NCBI RefSeq assembly: GCF_050510895.1
Contig: NZ_JBNINT010000001.1
Location: 2,728,001-2,792,000 of the forward strand
Length of the DNA: 64,000 bases
Direction of reading: 5' to 3'
DNA from: Pannonibacter phragmitetus_B
GTDB lineage: Bacteria > Pseudomonadota > Alphaproteobacteria > Rhizobiales > Stappiaceae
Shown here: positions 18,896-28,381 of the stretch, piece after piece
How the letters are laid out: each line of letters starts with the position of its first letter
Numbering within the stretch: the first letter of the stretch is position 1
The notes under the pieces: model-generated
The model's database searches: none
The model's input: the letters and a program-made list of their open reading frames with translations, nothing else
What the model was told of the DNA's origin: nothing
Made by a program: the position numbers and the translations under genes

Positions 18896-19213
18896 CACAT
18901 ACTCCACACCGGCCGACTGCCGGTGTCTGTCTCCAAGGGCACTGCTGCCCGCAGAAATCCACGGCATTTGAGCAATTCGATTCATAGACTGGAAATCATT
19001 AACAAGGCTTGAACTTCCGCAACGGCTCCCTTGCCCTGCCATTTCTCATGACGCGCCGGAAAAAACGAACTTCGATAAAATTGTCCCTATCCGCTTAAAG
19101 TGGTTTCAGGAGGAAGCACTGTATCAACAGGGCACGATCAAGGGAAAGTCCTGCGCCGAAAAGTTTTCACGCAAGGCTGCAGACATTCTCAAATCAATAC
19201 GGGGGTGCAGGCC
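18896..19213. other. divergent intergenic region
   Basis: About 320 bases between the small membrane protein and the BTLCP gene. It presumably holds both promoters; no operator or RNA motif was recognised. Confidence 0.4.
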
Positions 19214-19795
19214 ATGTTGAATAGAGTATTTGCAGCCGCCGCAACGGCCATTATGCTGAGCACACTCGCCAGCCAACCAGCACATGCCGGCTGGTTCGGC
19301 GGCACAAGGGCTCTGGGAGAGCCAGAAGTCTCTCGCATCGAACCGAGGAACACGGCTCGTGCACCGCTCGCCTATCAGATCTTCTGCCTGCGCAACAGCA
19401 CAGAGTGCCGCAAGACGAAGGGGGCAACCTCCGTCCCCTATACGGCCGCACTTGCAGCCAAGGTGCAACGGGTCAATCTGTCCGTGAACCGTTCCATGAA
19501 GTGGACACAGGACGAACGTGAAGTCTGGAAGATTGGCGGCACGGCTGGAGATTGCGAAGATTTCGCCCTGACGAAGCGCAGCCGCCTGATCCGCATGGGC
19601 ATCCCGGCGGGCGCTCTGCGCATGGCCGTCGTCAAGACCCGCAATGGTGAAGGCCACGCTGTTCTTGTGGTTCGCACCAGCAAGGGCGACCTCGTCCTTG
19701 ACAATACGAAGGATGAAGTCGTCACCCGCGAGCAGACCAACTACCGCTGGCTCGCCATTGCCTCGTCAGACCCCCGTACCTGGGAGCGGCTCTAA
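19214..19795 (+). CDS. transglutaminase-like cysteine peptidase (BTLCP family)
   Basis: 193-residue secreted protein of the bacterial transglutaminase-like cysteine proteinase family, to which LapG belongs. A signal peptide (hydrophobic core FAAAATAIMLSTLA, cleavage near AHA-GW) is followed by LAYQIFCLRNSTECR. The Cys-His-Asp triad is visible: Cys114 in GDCEDFAL, His148 in GEGHAVLVV and Asp163 in LVLDNTKDE. LapG itself cuts large surface adhesins, but no lapD or adhesin gene is nearby, so the substrate here is open. I choose the ATG at 19214 because the signal peptide starts there, although its ribosome site is weak. The gene is divergent from the small membrane protein. Confidence 0.85.
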   Translation: MLNRVFAAAATAIMLSTLASQPAHAGWFGGTRALGEPEVSRIEPRNTARAPLAYQIFCLRNSTECRKTKGATSVPYTAALAAKVQRVNLSVNRSMKWTQDEREVWKIGGTAGDCEDFALTKRSRLIRMGIPAGALRMAVVKTRNGEGHAVLVVRTSKGDLVLDNTKDEVVTREQTNYRWLAIASSDPRTWERL

Positions 19796-19871
19796 GCCGA
19801 GTCCGAGACGAAGACCCTGGTGACACTCCGCCTCACAACGGAGCTCAAGACTTTCGGGACGTGTGCATTAG

Positions 19872-19897
19872 AAAAGGCGCTCCAGTGATGGAGCGCC
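19872..19897 (-). terminator. terminator of the small secreted protein gene
   Basis: Perfect stem GGCGCTCCA / TGGAGCGCC with a four-base loop. On the - strand it is followed by TTTT, about 60 bases past that gene's stop. Confidence 0.75.
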
Positions 19898-19959
19898 CCA
19901 CAAAACTTAAGCGCCTGTTTCACAGCGATCCGGCGCTGCAATACAATAGAACACCCTGA

Positions 19960-20349
19960 TCAGCCACCGCTGGCAGCAGTCTCGGTATCGATGGTGTTCT
20001 GGTTGCCGCCTGCACCAGCATTGCTGGAAACAGTCTCGGCAAGATTTGCCAACTGTTCGCGCTGGCCAGCATCAGAGCTGAACTCTGCGGCAGCCTCAAT
20101 ACCAGCCGCCACACTGGTGCCTGCATCGGGAATTTCCGCGAGCTGAGCAGCCAGCTCTGCGATCACGGCTGCACGCTGAGTAGCCGGAACGTTGGCAAGA
20201 ACTGAGCGCACCAGAGCGGCACAATCGCCACCGGAAGCGCAGCCTGCAACGGCAGCCTCTACTGTCTGAGCCTGGGAAAATGCCGGGAAGGAAACGCCCG
20301 CGATCATCGCGGCAGCTACGCCAATCCGAGCCAGCTTGAAAACAGCCAT
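19960..20349 (-). CDS. small secreted Ala-rich protein, unknown
   Basis: 129 residues starting MAVFKLARIGVAAAMIAG, with AGGAGA upstream of the ATG. A signal peptide (cleavage about SQAQT) precedes a mature part rich in Ala, with two Cys (GCASGGDC) and a helical repeat-like region (TQRAAVIAELAAQLAEIPD). The tail is Asn/Gly/Ser rich. I recognise no characterised family. It faces the BTLCP gene and has its own terminator. The Cys pair could form a disulfide in the periplasm. Confidence 0.65.
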   Translation of the reverse strand: MAVFKLARIGVAAAMIAGVSFPAFSQAQTVEAAVAGCASGGDCAALVRSVLANVPATQRAAVIAELAAQLAEIPDAGTSVAAGIEAAAEFSSDAGQREQLANLAETVSSNAGAGGNQNTIDTETAASGG

Positions 20350-20690
20350 ATTGTTTCTCCTAAAACTATAAATTAATTCACGCAAACACGCGCATGCCGT
20401 AAAGTCCGGCATCATCAAGTTCCCGTATGCCATAACCTCTGATATTTGTCATCAGATTTTAAAGATCTCGTTAACCCAGCCAGCGTTCATGGTTACCACA
20501 GCCCACACGCAGCACAAGCCCTGCACCCCGGCACTTTCGGGGCGGATCTGACCATCCCGGCCTTCTGTTTCTATTCTGATTTCCAATGTGATACGCGATA
20601 TCGTGATGTAGATGACAGACGCGGCCGTGCTAAACGCATCACCATGGTTTCAGGTTCACGGTGCGCTTGCGTAGCAGGCGAAAATGCAGA
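20350..20690. other. divergent intergenic region
   Basis: About 340 bases between the small secreted protein and the TPR-like gene. It is relatively AT-rich at both edges (TTAAAGATCTCGTTAACC near 20459) and should hold both promoters. No operator, RNA gene or small coding sequence is supported. Confidence 0.4.
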
Positions 20691-21392
20691 GTGATTTTAG
20701 CCTTGGCATCCCGTAGAGTTAATTTTTCAGTCATCGGCGCGTTTACTGGCACCCTCGCCGGTGTATGCATGGCTGCAGCAGGCCTCTATGCCGTACTTGG
20801 TGAGAGCAGTGCCTTCTTCACACGCTCCGGCAACATGGCAGAACGGCTGGAGCCGCTTTACAACGGCGCGGCTCATGTCAGTCATTCAACCTACGCGAAC
20901 AAGCTGTTGATGCGCGATTGCGACGAGGCGCTCTCCTCGGTTTACGCCCGGCTGCTGCCTCAGGACCAGCGGCTGGCCGGGGCGCGCAACTGTCTGGCCC
21001 TGTCAGAGGCCGTGAACACGGCTTCCCCAGCAGATGGACTTGCCTGGCTCATTCGCGCCAAGGCCCAGGACGCGATCGGGGATATGTCCGCTGCCGCCGA
21101 CGCGCTCAGACGCTCTCAGCAAGCCTCTGCCGGCGAGGGCTGGTTGGCAGTTTCACGCATCCGTTTCCTGCTTCCAAGGCTTGCCGGAATGGGTGAGGCA
21201 GCCCAGACCGTTTTGGCCCCGGACGTGACATTGCTGGCAATGTCACGGAACGGTTCTGCCCGGCTGGCCGAAATCTACAAGCTGAACCGGGACAACGAAC
21301 AGGCATTGATTGGCATAATAGACAGGTTGCCAGATGACGCGAAGGCGCAGTTTCTTAAGCAGCTGCGCGCACTGTCCCGGCAGGATTCCTGA
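20691..21392 (+). CDS. membrane-anchored TPR-like protein of the polysaccharide locus, unknown
   Basis: About 233 residues from a GTG start (an upstream GTG at 20661 is also open). One N-terminal transmembrane segment (VIGAFTGTLAGVCMAAAGLYAVL) leads to an all-helical outer region with Ala-rich repeats: EAVNTASPADGLAWLIRAKAQDAIGDMSAAADALRRSQQAS, resembling a TPR pair. I do not recognise a named family. It is the first gene of a same-strand series with the polymerase/ligase, phosphatase and tyrosine kinase genes, the next beginning 42-116 bases later. An accessory scaffold role in polysaccharide assembly is an inference from position. Confidence 0.65.
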   Translation: MILALASRRVNFSVIGAFTGTLAGVCMAAAGLYAVLGESSAFFTRSGNMAERLEPLYNGAAHVSHSTYANKLLMRDCDEALSSVYARLLPQDQRLAGARNCLALSEAVNTASPADGLAWLIRAKAQDAIGDMSAAADALRRSQQASAGEGWLAVSRIRFLLPRLAGMGEAAQTVLAPDVTLLAMSRNGSARLAEIYKLNRDNEQALIGIIDRLPDDAKAQFLKQLRALSRQDS

Positions 21393-21508
21393 CAGGCCTC
21401 AACAAGACAAAACAGTGTTTCAAGAGATCAGCAGATGTTGAGCAGCAGGAGCAGAACTTCCCGAGGTGGCCTGTCGGCAGGGGGAGCGGCACAACGCGCC
21501 TCAATGAC

Positions 21509-22873
21509 ATGGCGGGCCGCGTTCTTATTGCTGTTATGTTCGTCGCCCCGGTGCCACTGGGCAGCAACAGGCCCGTTTTCTGGGCGCTCTGGGCGCTGGT
21601 TCTGGGACTCGTGTTCTCCTTGTATTGCTTTGAGCTCGGCCGCTCTGGTGGCGGCAAGCTGCGGATGCCGCTGTCATCGGCATGGCCTGTGGCAATCCCG
21701 TTTGTTGGCGTTGCCGCATTCATGCTGTTCCAGATGATCCCGGCGGGCAGTTTCACCTTCATGGGGCAGACGGGCGCAACATTTGAAAGCGCCAGCGCCA
21801 GTCTGGTTCCCGGCGACACGTTTCTGGCGCTGCTGCGCTGGCTGTCCTACGGAGTCTTGTTCTTCCTTGCAGCTCAGGCAGGCGTTCGCAAAAACCGGGC
21901 GCGGCGGATCACCTTGTTCCTGACTGGCATCGTGACACTGCAGGCACTCTACGCGATCGTTGCCCTGCTCTATCTTGGTGACGGGGTGCTCTTCATCGAG
22001 AAGAGCCAGTACATGGGCGACGCGACCGGGACCTTCGTAAACCGCAACTCCTTTGCAACGTTCATCGGCTTCGGCGCCATTATTGCTGCCTTGCTTGCCC
22101 TGCCGCCATCAGCAGATGAACCCGGCGTTCCTCCACCGCAATTGCGAGGCGTAGGCCAGCGCAGTGGCCAGGCGAAACTCAAGTTCAGACTCTCTTCATC
22201 ACAGGTGCTGGCTGCGACCGCATTCATCATCATGATCGCAGCACTTGCAGCCTCAAACTCCCGAATGGGGCTCTTCGCAACAGGATGCGGCCTTGTGACG
22301 GCCATTCTGCTGCGGCTCTCAAGCCTTCGCGGACGCCTGACCGGACTCGTGTTTCTGGTGTCCGGCGCACTTGCCATGATTGCCATCTATGGACAGGGCA
22401 CGCTGGAGCGCAGCCTGGCTGTCGAGCGCGATGCGGATACCCGCATTGCCGTCTATGAAAATACCCTGGACATGATCAGGGACAGGCCGCTGCTCGGTTT
22501 CGGCGCCAGCAGCTTCGAGGCTGCCTATCCACTTTACAACGTCATGCCCAAGTCCACCGCCGTTGTTTATGACAGGGCCCATTCCACCTATCTTGCCCAT
22601 TGGAGCGAACTGGGGGTCATTTTCGGCTCTCTGCCGATGATGATCATAGCCGTCATCATGGCCTCATTGCTGGGTGCCAGCCTGCGCCGCGGCAACAGGC
22701 AGATTGAAATCTGCGCAGCTGCAGGCGCCGTCGTCCTGGGCGCCGTTCACTCGCTCGTCGACTTCAGTCTTGAGATCGAAGCTGTCACTTTTCTCTTCGT
22801 GATCATTCTCGGACTGGGGTATGCGGGCGCCCGCGAGGTTTCTGCGCGATCCACCGCGAAAGGCGGGAGTTGA
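21509..22873 (+). CDS. O-antigen ligase / Wzy-like polymerase family membrane protein
   Basis: Integral membrane protein with about 11-12 hydrophobic segments. The family core is present: GDATGTFVNRNSFATFIGFG, then a long periplasmic loop with LDMIRDRPLLGFGASSFEAAYPLYN and DRAHSTYLAHWSELGVIFGSLPM, the Wzy_C/WaaL signature. It polymerises or ligates polysaccharide repeat units. The ATG at 21509 is where the unbroken frame begins, but there is no good ribosome site. The true start may be the ATG at 21435: adding one G to the G5 run at 21480-21484 joins MLSSRSRTSRGGLSAGG to SGTTRLNDMAGRVLIA. The stop codon almost touches the phosphatase start, so the genes are co-transcribed. Confidence 0.87.
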   Translation: MAGRVLIAVMFVAPVPLGSNRPVFWALWALVLGLVFSLYCFELGRSGGGKLRMPLSSAWPVAIPFVGVAAFMLFQMIPAGSFTFMGQTGATFESASASLVPGDTFLALLRWLSYGVLFFLAAQAGVRKNRARRITLFLTGIVTLQALYAIVALLYLGDGVLFIEKSQYMGDATGTFVNRNSFATFIGFGAIIAALLALPPSADEPGVPPPQLRGVGQRSGQAKLKFRLSSSQVLAATAFIIMIAALAASNSRMGLFATGCGLVTAILLRLSSLRGRLTGLVFLVSGALAMIAIYGQGTLERSLAVERDADTRIAVYENTLDMIRDRPLLGFGASSFEAAYPLYNVMPKSTAVVYDRAHSTYLAHWSELGVIFGSLPMMIIAVIMASLLGASLRRGNRQIEICAAAGAVVLGAVHSLVDFSLEIEAVTFLFVIILGLGYAGAREVSARSTAKGGS

Positions 22874-22875
22874 GC

Positions 22876-23700
22876 GTGAAACGTCTTCTCTCAGCGCTCA
22901 GCAGCCTGTTTTCGGGTGCCACATCTGACGGCAGCAAAGCCAACCCGCGTGTCATCCTGCGCGATGACCGGCCTCAGGTCCTCTACGCCATCGGGGACAT
23001 TCACGGCCGCATTGATCTTTTTGAAGAGCTTGAGGCCATGATCCTGGCCGATGCAGCCCTCTTTTCTGGTCCAGCGCAAATGATCCTGCTTGGCGATCTG
23101 GTCGACCGCGGCCCTGCGTCGGCGCAGATGCTTGACCGCATGCTGGCCCCACCCCGTGGCGGCATGGAGCGCATCATATTGGCCGGAAACCATGAGCTTA
23201 TGATGCTCGGTTTTCTGGAAGACCCGAAAGCGAACATCGCATGGCTCGCCCATGGCGGCCAGGAAGCGCTCTTCTCCTATGGCATGAGCACGCAGGAGAT
23301 CGAAGGCATGCGCCGCAACCCGAAAACTGCGTCTGCCTTGTTGCGAAGCTATGTGCCGGAGGAGCACTTCCAGCTGCTGGATAGCCTGCCGACAGCCTGT
23401 TCCATGCCTGGCGTCATCCTTGCCCACGCCGGCATCCGGCCCGGTGTGCCGGTTTCCCTGCAAAATGATATCGACCTGACCCGCATTCGCGGGGACTTCC
23501 TGGACAGCACCACCGACCACGGCGCCATCGTCGTGCATGGTCACACGGTCGTTGAGGCGCCCGAGGTACATTCGAACCGCATCGCCATCGATACTGGTGC
23601 CTATGCGACCGGAATACTGACTGCACTTCGCGTGACCTATGATGGGGGCATTTCCTTTCTCCAGACCGGTGCTAGACGTATGGGCACCGCTCAAGTATGA
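22876..23700 (+). CDS. PPP-family metallophosphoesterase (protein phosphatase-like)
   Basis: 274 residues. The metallophosphatase signature is complete: GDIHGRIDLFEEL, GDLVDRGPASAQML, GNHELMML, a later His in LAHAGIRPG, and VVHGHTVVE. This pattern fits lambda-phosphatase/PrpA-like Ser/Thr or dual phosphatases of the PPP family rather than the LMW-PTPs usual in polysaccharide loci. A GTG start six bases after GGCGGGAG is preferred over the TTG two codons earlier. It sits between the polymerase-like gene and the Wzc-type tyrosine kinase, all on one strand. I infer that it may act on the kinase or another locus component; ApaH-like nucleotide hydrolysis is the alternative. Confidence 0.85.
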   Translation: MKRLLSALSSLFSGATSDGSKANPRVILRDDRPQVLYAIGDIHGRIDLFEELEAMILADAALFSGPAQMILLGDLVDRGPASAQMLDRMLAPPRGGMERIILAGNHELMMLGFLEDPKANIAWLAHGGQEALFSYGMSTQEIEGMRRNPKTASALLRSYVPEEHFQLLDSLPTACSMPGVILAHAGIRPGVPVSLQNDIDLTRIRGDFLDSTTDHGAIVVHGHTVVEAPEVHSNRIAIDTGAYATGILTALRVTYDGGISFLQTGARRMGTAQV

Positions 23701-23783
23701 CTTTCCGCGATAATGTTTTTGTCTTCAATCATTGACCCAAGACCTGAGCCTTCCCCTCAGTTTGACAGGAAAGATTTCTTTTC

Positions 23784-25921
23784 ATGGATGACGCAGAGAT
23801 TGATTTCCGCCATGTTTTCGGCATTGTCCGCCGCCAGATCCGCTTGATCATTGCGACCATCGCCATCGTTCTGGCCGTCGCGGGAATTGCACTGTTTTCG
23901 ATTACGCCGCTCTACACAGGCACTGCCCTCGTCCTCGTAGACCCGAGCCGGAAGAACCTTCTTGATCCCAGCAGCGCCCTCGGCTCGACGTCCGCTGACA
24001 GCGCGCGCGTTGAAAGCGAAGTTGAGATTGTTGACTCAGATGCTGTTCTTCTGTCCGTGATTGCCGAAAAGGGGCTGGTGACGGATCCCGAGTTCGGCGT
24101 GAAGATCGGCCTTCGGGACAAGCTGCTCGCATTCCTGCGCATCAAGGATCTGAAGCTGCCTGCCGGAGAGGAAGCACTCGGCAACGTTCTGGCCAAGTTC
24201 AAGAACAATGTCTCTGTGTCGCGCCGTGGCCTGACCTACCTGATTGCGGTCAGCGTGCGCTCCGAGACCCCCGCCAGAGCGGCTGAACTGGCCAATGCGA
24301 TCACTGCCACTTACATCCGTCTGCAAATCGAATCCAAGACCTCGAATACGAGGGAGTCGCGCGATATTGTGCAGCGTCAGGTGACAGACGCCGAAAGCGC
24401 CGTCATCTCTGCCGAGAAAGCCTACGACGACTTCATCCTGGCGAATGTCAGCGCGATTGCCGAACAAACGGGACGCACAGATCTCACCACTATGCGCGGG
24501 CGGATCGATCAGCTTCTGGCAGAACGGTCCACAGCCGAAAGCCGGGCCCAGGCCCTGCGGCAGAGCGTATCGCAAAGCGACTGGCAGAGCGTTGCCGACA
24601 ACCTCCAGAACGCAGCTGTTGCGGAGCTGAACCGTCAGCGCATGGAACTGGAGCGCAGTCTCGCCCAGGCAGAAAATGGGTCGGCACGTGCCATCAACCT
24701 GCGCGAGGAGCTGGACAAGATCAACACCGGTCTGCGGGAGCAGAGCACCTCTGCGCTCGAGCAGCTGCAAAACTCAGCCGCAACATACGAGCAGGAAGCA
24801 GACACATTGCGGCGCGAGCTTAGCACTGCGATCCTGAACAGCAATCTGCCGGCGGACATGCTGGCGCAGATATATCGCCTCCAGCAGATATCCCGAAACG
24901 CCACAACGCAGTATCAGACACTGCTCGCCAGATCTCAGGCACTGGAGACCGAGGCAGCCCTGCAGATTGCCGACAGCCGCGTCGTTTCCCCGCGTTTCCG
25001 CCAAACAAACCCAGTTCTCCCAAGGTAACATTGATCCTTGGTGTCGCAGTCCTTTTTGCAATCGGGACCGGCTTTGCCCTGGCATTCATCTTCGAAAACT
25101 ATGTCGGCGGCTTTACAGACGAGGAGCAGGTTCAGGCAGTTACCCGTCTTCCGCTTGCAACGTCGGTTCCCCGGCATGCATCCAACGTGGCCGTGGCCCA
25201 TTCGATTTCCGACGCGCTGGTCGACAGTCCCTTGTCGATGTATGCGGAATCCATCCGCAGACTCCGCGCCACGCTTGATAACGCGCTCCAGAATTCTATG
25301 GCACAGCAGCCCGAGGATGCCAAAAAGCCTGGGCGCGTGATCATGCTGTCCTCGGCCATGCCTGGAGAAGGAAAGTCGACGCTGGCCCTCTCGCTGGCCC
25401 GGACGCTGGCGCTTTCAGGAGCCAGCACACTGATCATTGATTGCGACTTCCGCAAGCCGAGCATCCAGCGCCACCTGAACATCGAGCCCTCCAATGGGCT
25501 CGTAGACTTCCTGATTGGTGACATCGGTTCGGATGAGCTGCTGCAGAACATCGTCAGATCCGACCCGAAAACGTCACTCACAGCCGTCGTGGGCGCGCGC
25601 CGGGCCGACGTACCGACGGACCAGTTGCTCACCCGGGAGAAATTCTCCCGTCTCATTCAGACTGCACGCCCCCGCTTCGACTACATCGTGCTGGACTCTC
25701 CGCCCATAGAGCCGGTGGTTGACGGGCTTTATCTTGCAAAATATGCGGATGTCATCACATTCGTGATCCGCTGGGCCAGGACCCCGCAGCGCATGTGCGT
25801 CAATGCCATTCAACGCCTGAACCAGACCAAGAATGAACGCTGCCGAATTCTGACTGTTCTTAACCAGCAAGAAGGCAAGCGTTCATTCTATAGCGCCTAC
25901 TCCGATTATTACAGTGAGTGA
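23784..25921 (+). pseudogene. Wzc-type polysaccharide co-polymerase/BY-kinase, frameshifted as read
   Basis: N-terminal Wzz domain with a first transmembrane helix (LIIATIAIVLAVAGIALFSI) and DPSRKNLLDP, a long coiled-coil periplasmic region (about 150-400), a second helix (ILGVAVLFAIGTGFALAFIFENYVGG), and a cytosolic BY-kinase with Walker A SAMPGEGKSTLALSLA, A' motif LIIDCDFRKPS, Walker B YIVLDSPP and a Tyr-rich tail (FYSAYSDYYSE). As read, the frame stops at 25028. Adding one C to the C4 run at 24988-24991 gives VVSPAFPPNKPSSPKVTLILG and a single 712-residue protein. Separate Wzz and kinase polypeptides exist in some phyla, but the upstream frame ends in nonsense and the downstream frame has no good start. 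It controls chain length and export of the polysaccharide. Confidence 0.85.
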
Positions 25922-26317
25922 CAGAAAGGGGTGCCATGAACACGAATGGCATCTCTCCCGCGGGACAAGCATCAACGGGAGTTGAGAAATCAACCGGATG
26001 CCTGGCACCTTGAAGTCCATTGCCGGGCACATGGCGTTGCCCGGCAACCATTCCATACGTTTTCTTTGGCTCTACTTCACTCTGAAGGAAAGCCGAAGCT
26101 TGCAAGCGGCTGAAATCTGAGCTGTCTCGGCGGAAAGATGCCTAAAAGTGCCGCAGCACACCAATTGCACTGCACTGCAAGATGTGTTACGTAAAAGTTA
26201 AATGAAATCTGAGCATTATTCCTATTGATAGACACCGCGCCTTTTTTGAAGCGGACACCGATTAAAACTGCCGTCAGGGACGGGACACATTGATTTCTAA
26301 CGCGTTTGGAGATTGCG
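25922..26317. other. intergenic region with terminator-like hairpin
   Basis: About 395 bases between the kinase and sugar transferase genes. A perfect 10-base-pair hairpin TTGCCGGGCA / TGCCCGGCAA at 26020-26047 is followed only by a weak T-rich stretch (CGTTTTCTTTGG). The AT-rich part at 26165-26240 (TTACGTAAAAGTTAAATG) likely contains the sugar transferase promoter. Confidence 0.45.
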
Positions 26318-27220
26318 ATGGTGCATGAGTTTATGGACGGTGAAGCGCGCAAGCGTTCAACTCCGGTGAAGCCCGCAAGACGCCTACCCTTCTTCTCCAG
26401 AGCTCTTTCCGAACGCAATCTGGCTCCCGGACGCCACGTCGGACCTCTGGCGGCAGGAAGGCAGCATGGTGTCACGCTACCGGCTGAACTTGTGACACCT
26501 GCGGCGGCGAAAGCTGGCGCCAGCTCAATCCGTCAAGCGGCCATTTCCCGCCCGGAAGCGGCCTTGCAGGATGCTCTGGCCGCAGCCAGCAGCATCCAAA
26601 GCGGCCTTCGTGCGCGTATACGCCCTTTTCTGAAGCGCAGCATCGACATTGCTGGCAGTGCTGCCGGCCTCATTCTGCTGAGCCCGCTTCTGGCTGGACT
26701 TGCCATTGGCGTGAAACTGTCGAGCCCCGGCCCGGTGATCTTTCGTCAGGCGCGCTATGGCCGGAATAACGAGCTGTTCATGGCGCTCAAGTTCCGCTCA
26801 ATGTATGTTGCCAAGCAGGATGCGACCGGCGTTGCACAGACCCGGAAAAACGACCCACGGATCACACCGATCGGACGTTTCCTGCGCAAGTCGAACTTTG
26901 ACGAACTGCCACAGCTCTGGAACGTGCTGAAGGGAGAAATGTCTCTCGTCGGGCCCCGGCCTCATGTGCCGGGAATGCTGGCAGCAGGAAAGCTCTACGA
27001 AGAGTTCGATACCCGCTATCTGACCCGCCATCAGGTGCGCCCTGGCATCACCGGCCTTGCTCAGGTCAACGGCTTCCGCGGCGAGACGACCGATCCCTAC
27101 CATGCGTCGATGCGGCTCGAGTATGATCTGCAGTATCTGAAGTCCCAGAGCACACGCGGCGACCTGAAGATCATCGTCATGACCGTGGTCAACGAATTCA
27201 CGCGCGGATCGGGGTACTGA
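26318..27220 (+). CDS. priming undecaprenyl-phosphate sugar phosphotransferase (bacterial sugar transferase family)
   Basis: 300 residues. A 95-residue polar N-terminus is followed by one membrane segment (IDIAGSAAGLILLSPLLAGLAIGVKL) and the catalytic domain with KFRSMYV, DELPQLWNVLKGEMSLVGPRPHVPG and RPGITGLAQVNGFRGET. This is the short (PglC/ExoY-like) form, lacking the multi-helix WbaP N-terminus. It transfers a sugar-1-phosphate to undecaprenyl phosphate, the first step of polysaccharide repeat assembly. GGAG lies 6 bases before the ATG. It ends the polysaccharide region and is closed by a strong terminator. The full set of glycosyltransferases and the flippase must be elsewhere. Confidence 0.93.
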   Translation: MVHEFMDGEARKRSTPVKPARRLPFFSRALSERNLAPGRHVGPLAAGRQHGVTLPAELVTPAAAKAGASSIRQAAISRPEAALQDALAAASSIQSGLRARIRPFLKRSIDIAGSAAGLILLSPLLAGLAIGVKLSSPGPVIFRQARYGRNNELFMALKFRSMYVAKQDATGVAQTRKNDPRITPIGRFLRKSNFDELPQLWNVLKGEMSLVGPRPHVPGMLAAGKLYEEFDTRYLTRHQVRPGITGLAQVNGFRGETTDPYHASMRLEYDLQYLKSQSTRGDLKIIVMTVVNEFTRGSGY

Positions 27221-27242
27221 CCCCAAGCCTTTGTGACGTGCC

Positions 27243-27282
27243 AGCAAGAAAGGGCGCCGCCTCAGCTGCGCCCTTTCTTGCT
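27243..27282. terminator. long shared terminator hairpin
   Basis: Perfect 15-base-pair stem AGCAAGAAAGGGCGC / GCGCCCTTTCTTGCT with a 10-base loop between convergent genes. The T-run is inside the stem end, as in bidirectional alphaproteobacterial terminators. Confidence 0.75.
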
Positions 27283-27341
27283 ATGCGGACAGCGAAATCA
27301 CTACCCTGCCCAAACACCGCCTTGCGCTGGACGGCTTTCGT

Positions 27342-28250
27342 TTAGCAGGATCTTGTCCGCTCAGCCGGGCGGCCCTTGAGGGACCAGCCGAGCGCAGCAC
27401 CTGCGGCAGCCAGCAGGATAACGGCGACTCCTGCCATTTGCAGCGGCCCCAGCCGGATCCCGAAGACCAGAAAGTCCGCAACGATGGCGACGGCCGGATA
27501 GATGAACGACAGCGATCCGGCGAGGCTGGCTGGCAGTTTCTGGATAGCGCCATAAAGCAGCACATACATGAGCCCTGTATGGATGACGCCCAAGGTGACG
27601 ATAAGAGCCCAGGCATGGAGGTCTGCCGGCATCTGCCCGAAGTCCGCGAGCGGCGCCAGCATCATCAACCCTGTAGCCAGTTGAATGAGTGCAATCAGGT
27701 GGGGCGGAATCCCGGTCAGCTTTTTGGCAATAATGGCAGCAACCGCATAAAAGAACGCCGCCCCCAAAGCCAACCCCACTCCCGCCAGATAGCCACCGGC
27801 TCCGGCTTCAGCCACCGCCCCGGGACGCCCCTGCACGATTGCGAGCATGCCTGCGAAGGCCAAAATCATCCAACCGAGCCGGGAGGCCGTCAGCCTCTCC
27901 CGGAAAATCACGGCCGCCATGACTGCCAGCATGAATGGCTGGGTGTTGTAGACTGCCGTGGCTATGGAAATCGAGGCCCGCGGGTATGCGGCAAACAGCA
28001 GTATCCAGTTGACTGCAATGGCCACCCCGCCAAGCGCCGCTAATCCTGCCTGCCTCAGGCTGATGATGCTGTGCCGGAACAGGCCCAGCCCCACACAGAC
28101 CACCAGAAGAACGGCCATGCCAAAAACGCAACGCCAGAAGACAACGTTGAAAACCGGCTGACCGGAGAGAACGACGAAGATGCCGATCGTTCCGGAGATG
28201 ATCATTGCGGCGGTCATTTCGGCCGTTCCGCGGGCATGAGTGCTTATCAT
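27342..28250 (-). CDS. EamA/DMT superfamily permease
   Basis: 302-residue membrane protein with ten helices in two EamA repeats: GTIGIFVVLSGQPVFNVVFWRCVFG at the start and SFIYPAVAIVADFLVFGIRLGPLQMAGVAVILLAAAGAALGW at the end. It is probably an amino acid or metabolite exporter. It is divergent from an Lrp/AsnC regulator 131 bases away, a classic arrangement in which the regulator controls the exporter in response to an amino acid. The substrate itself is not readable from the sequence. Confidence 0.9.
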   Translation of the reverse strand: MISTHARGTAEMTAAMIISGTIGIFVVLSGQPVFNVVFWRCVFGMAVLLVVCVGLGLFRHSIISLRQAGLAALGGVAIAVNWILLFAAYPRASISIATAVYNTQPFMLAVMAAVIFRERLTASRLGWMILAFAGMLAIVQGRPGAVAEAGAGGYLAGVGLALGAAFFYAVAAIIAKKLTGIPPHLIALIQLATGLMMLAPLADFGQMPADLHAWALIVTLGVIHTGLMYVLLYGAIQKLPASLAGSLSFIYPAVAIVADFLVFGIRLGPLQMAGVAVILLAAAGAALGWSLKGRPAERTRSC

Positions 28251-28381
28251 TGTGACGCTCCGTGCTGAAGGGCCTCATGATAAGGGCAGACAGAAGCGCA
28301 AAATATAATCTAAAGTAGGCCTGAGCTCATGAATGCCTTACCTACGAAGGCAAAATAGACAAAAGACCTGACAAAAAACCG

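Noticed and set aside
23784..25921. Separate Wzz-like and kinase proteins as in Firmicutes
   Set aside because: The upstream frame ends in nonsense inside the second helix region and the downstream frame has no start signal; one inserted base gives a normal proteobacterial Wzc.
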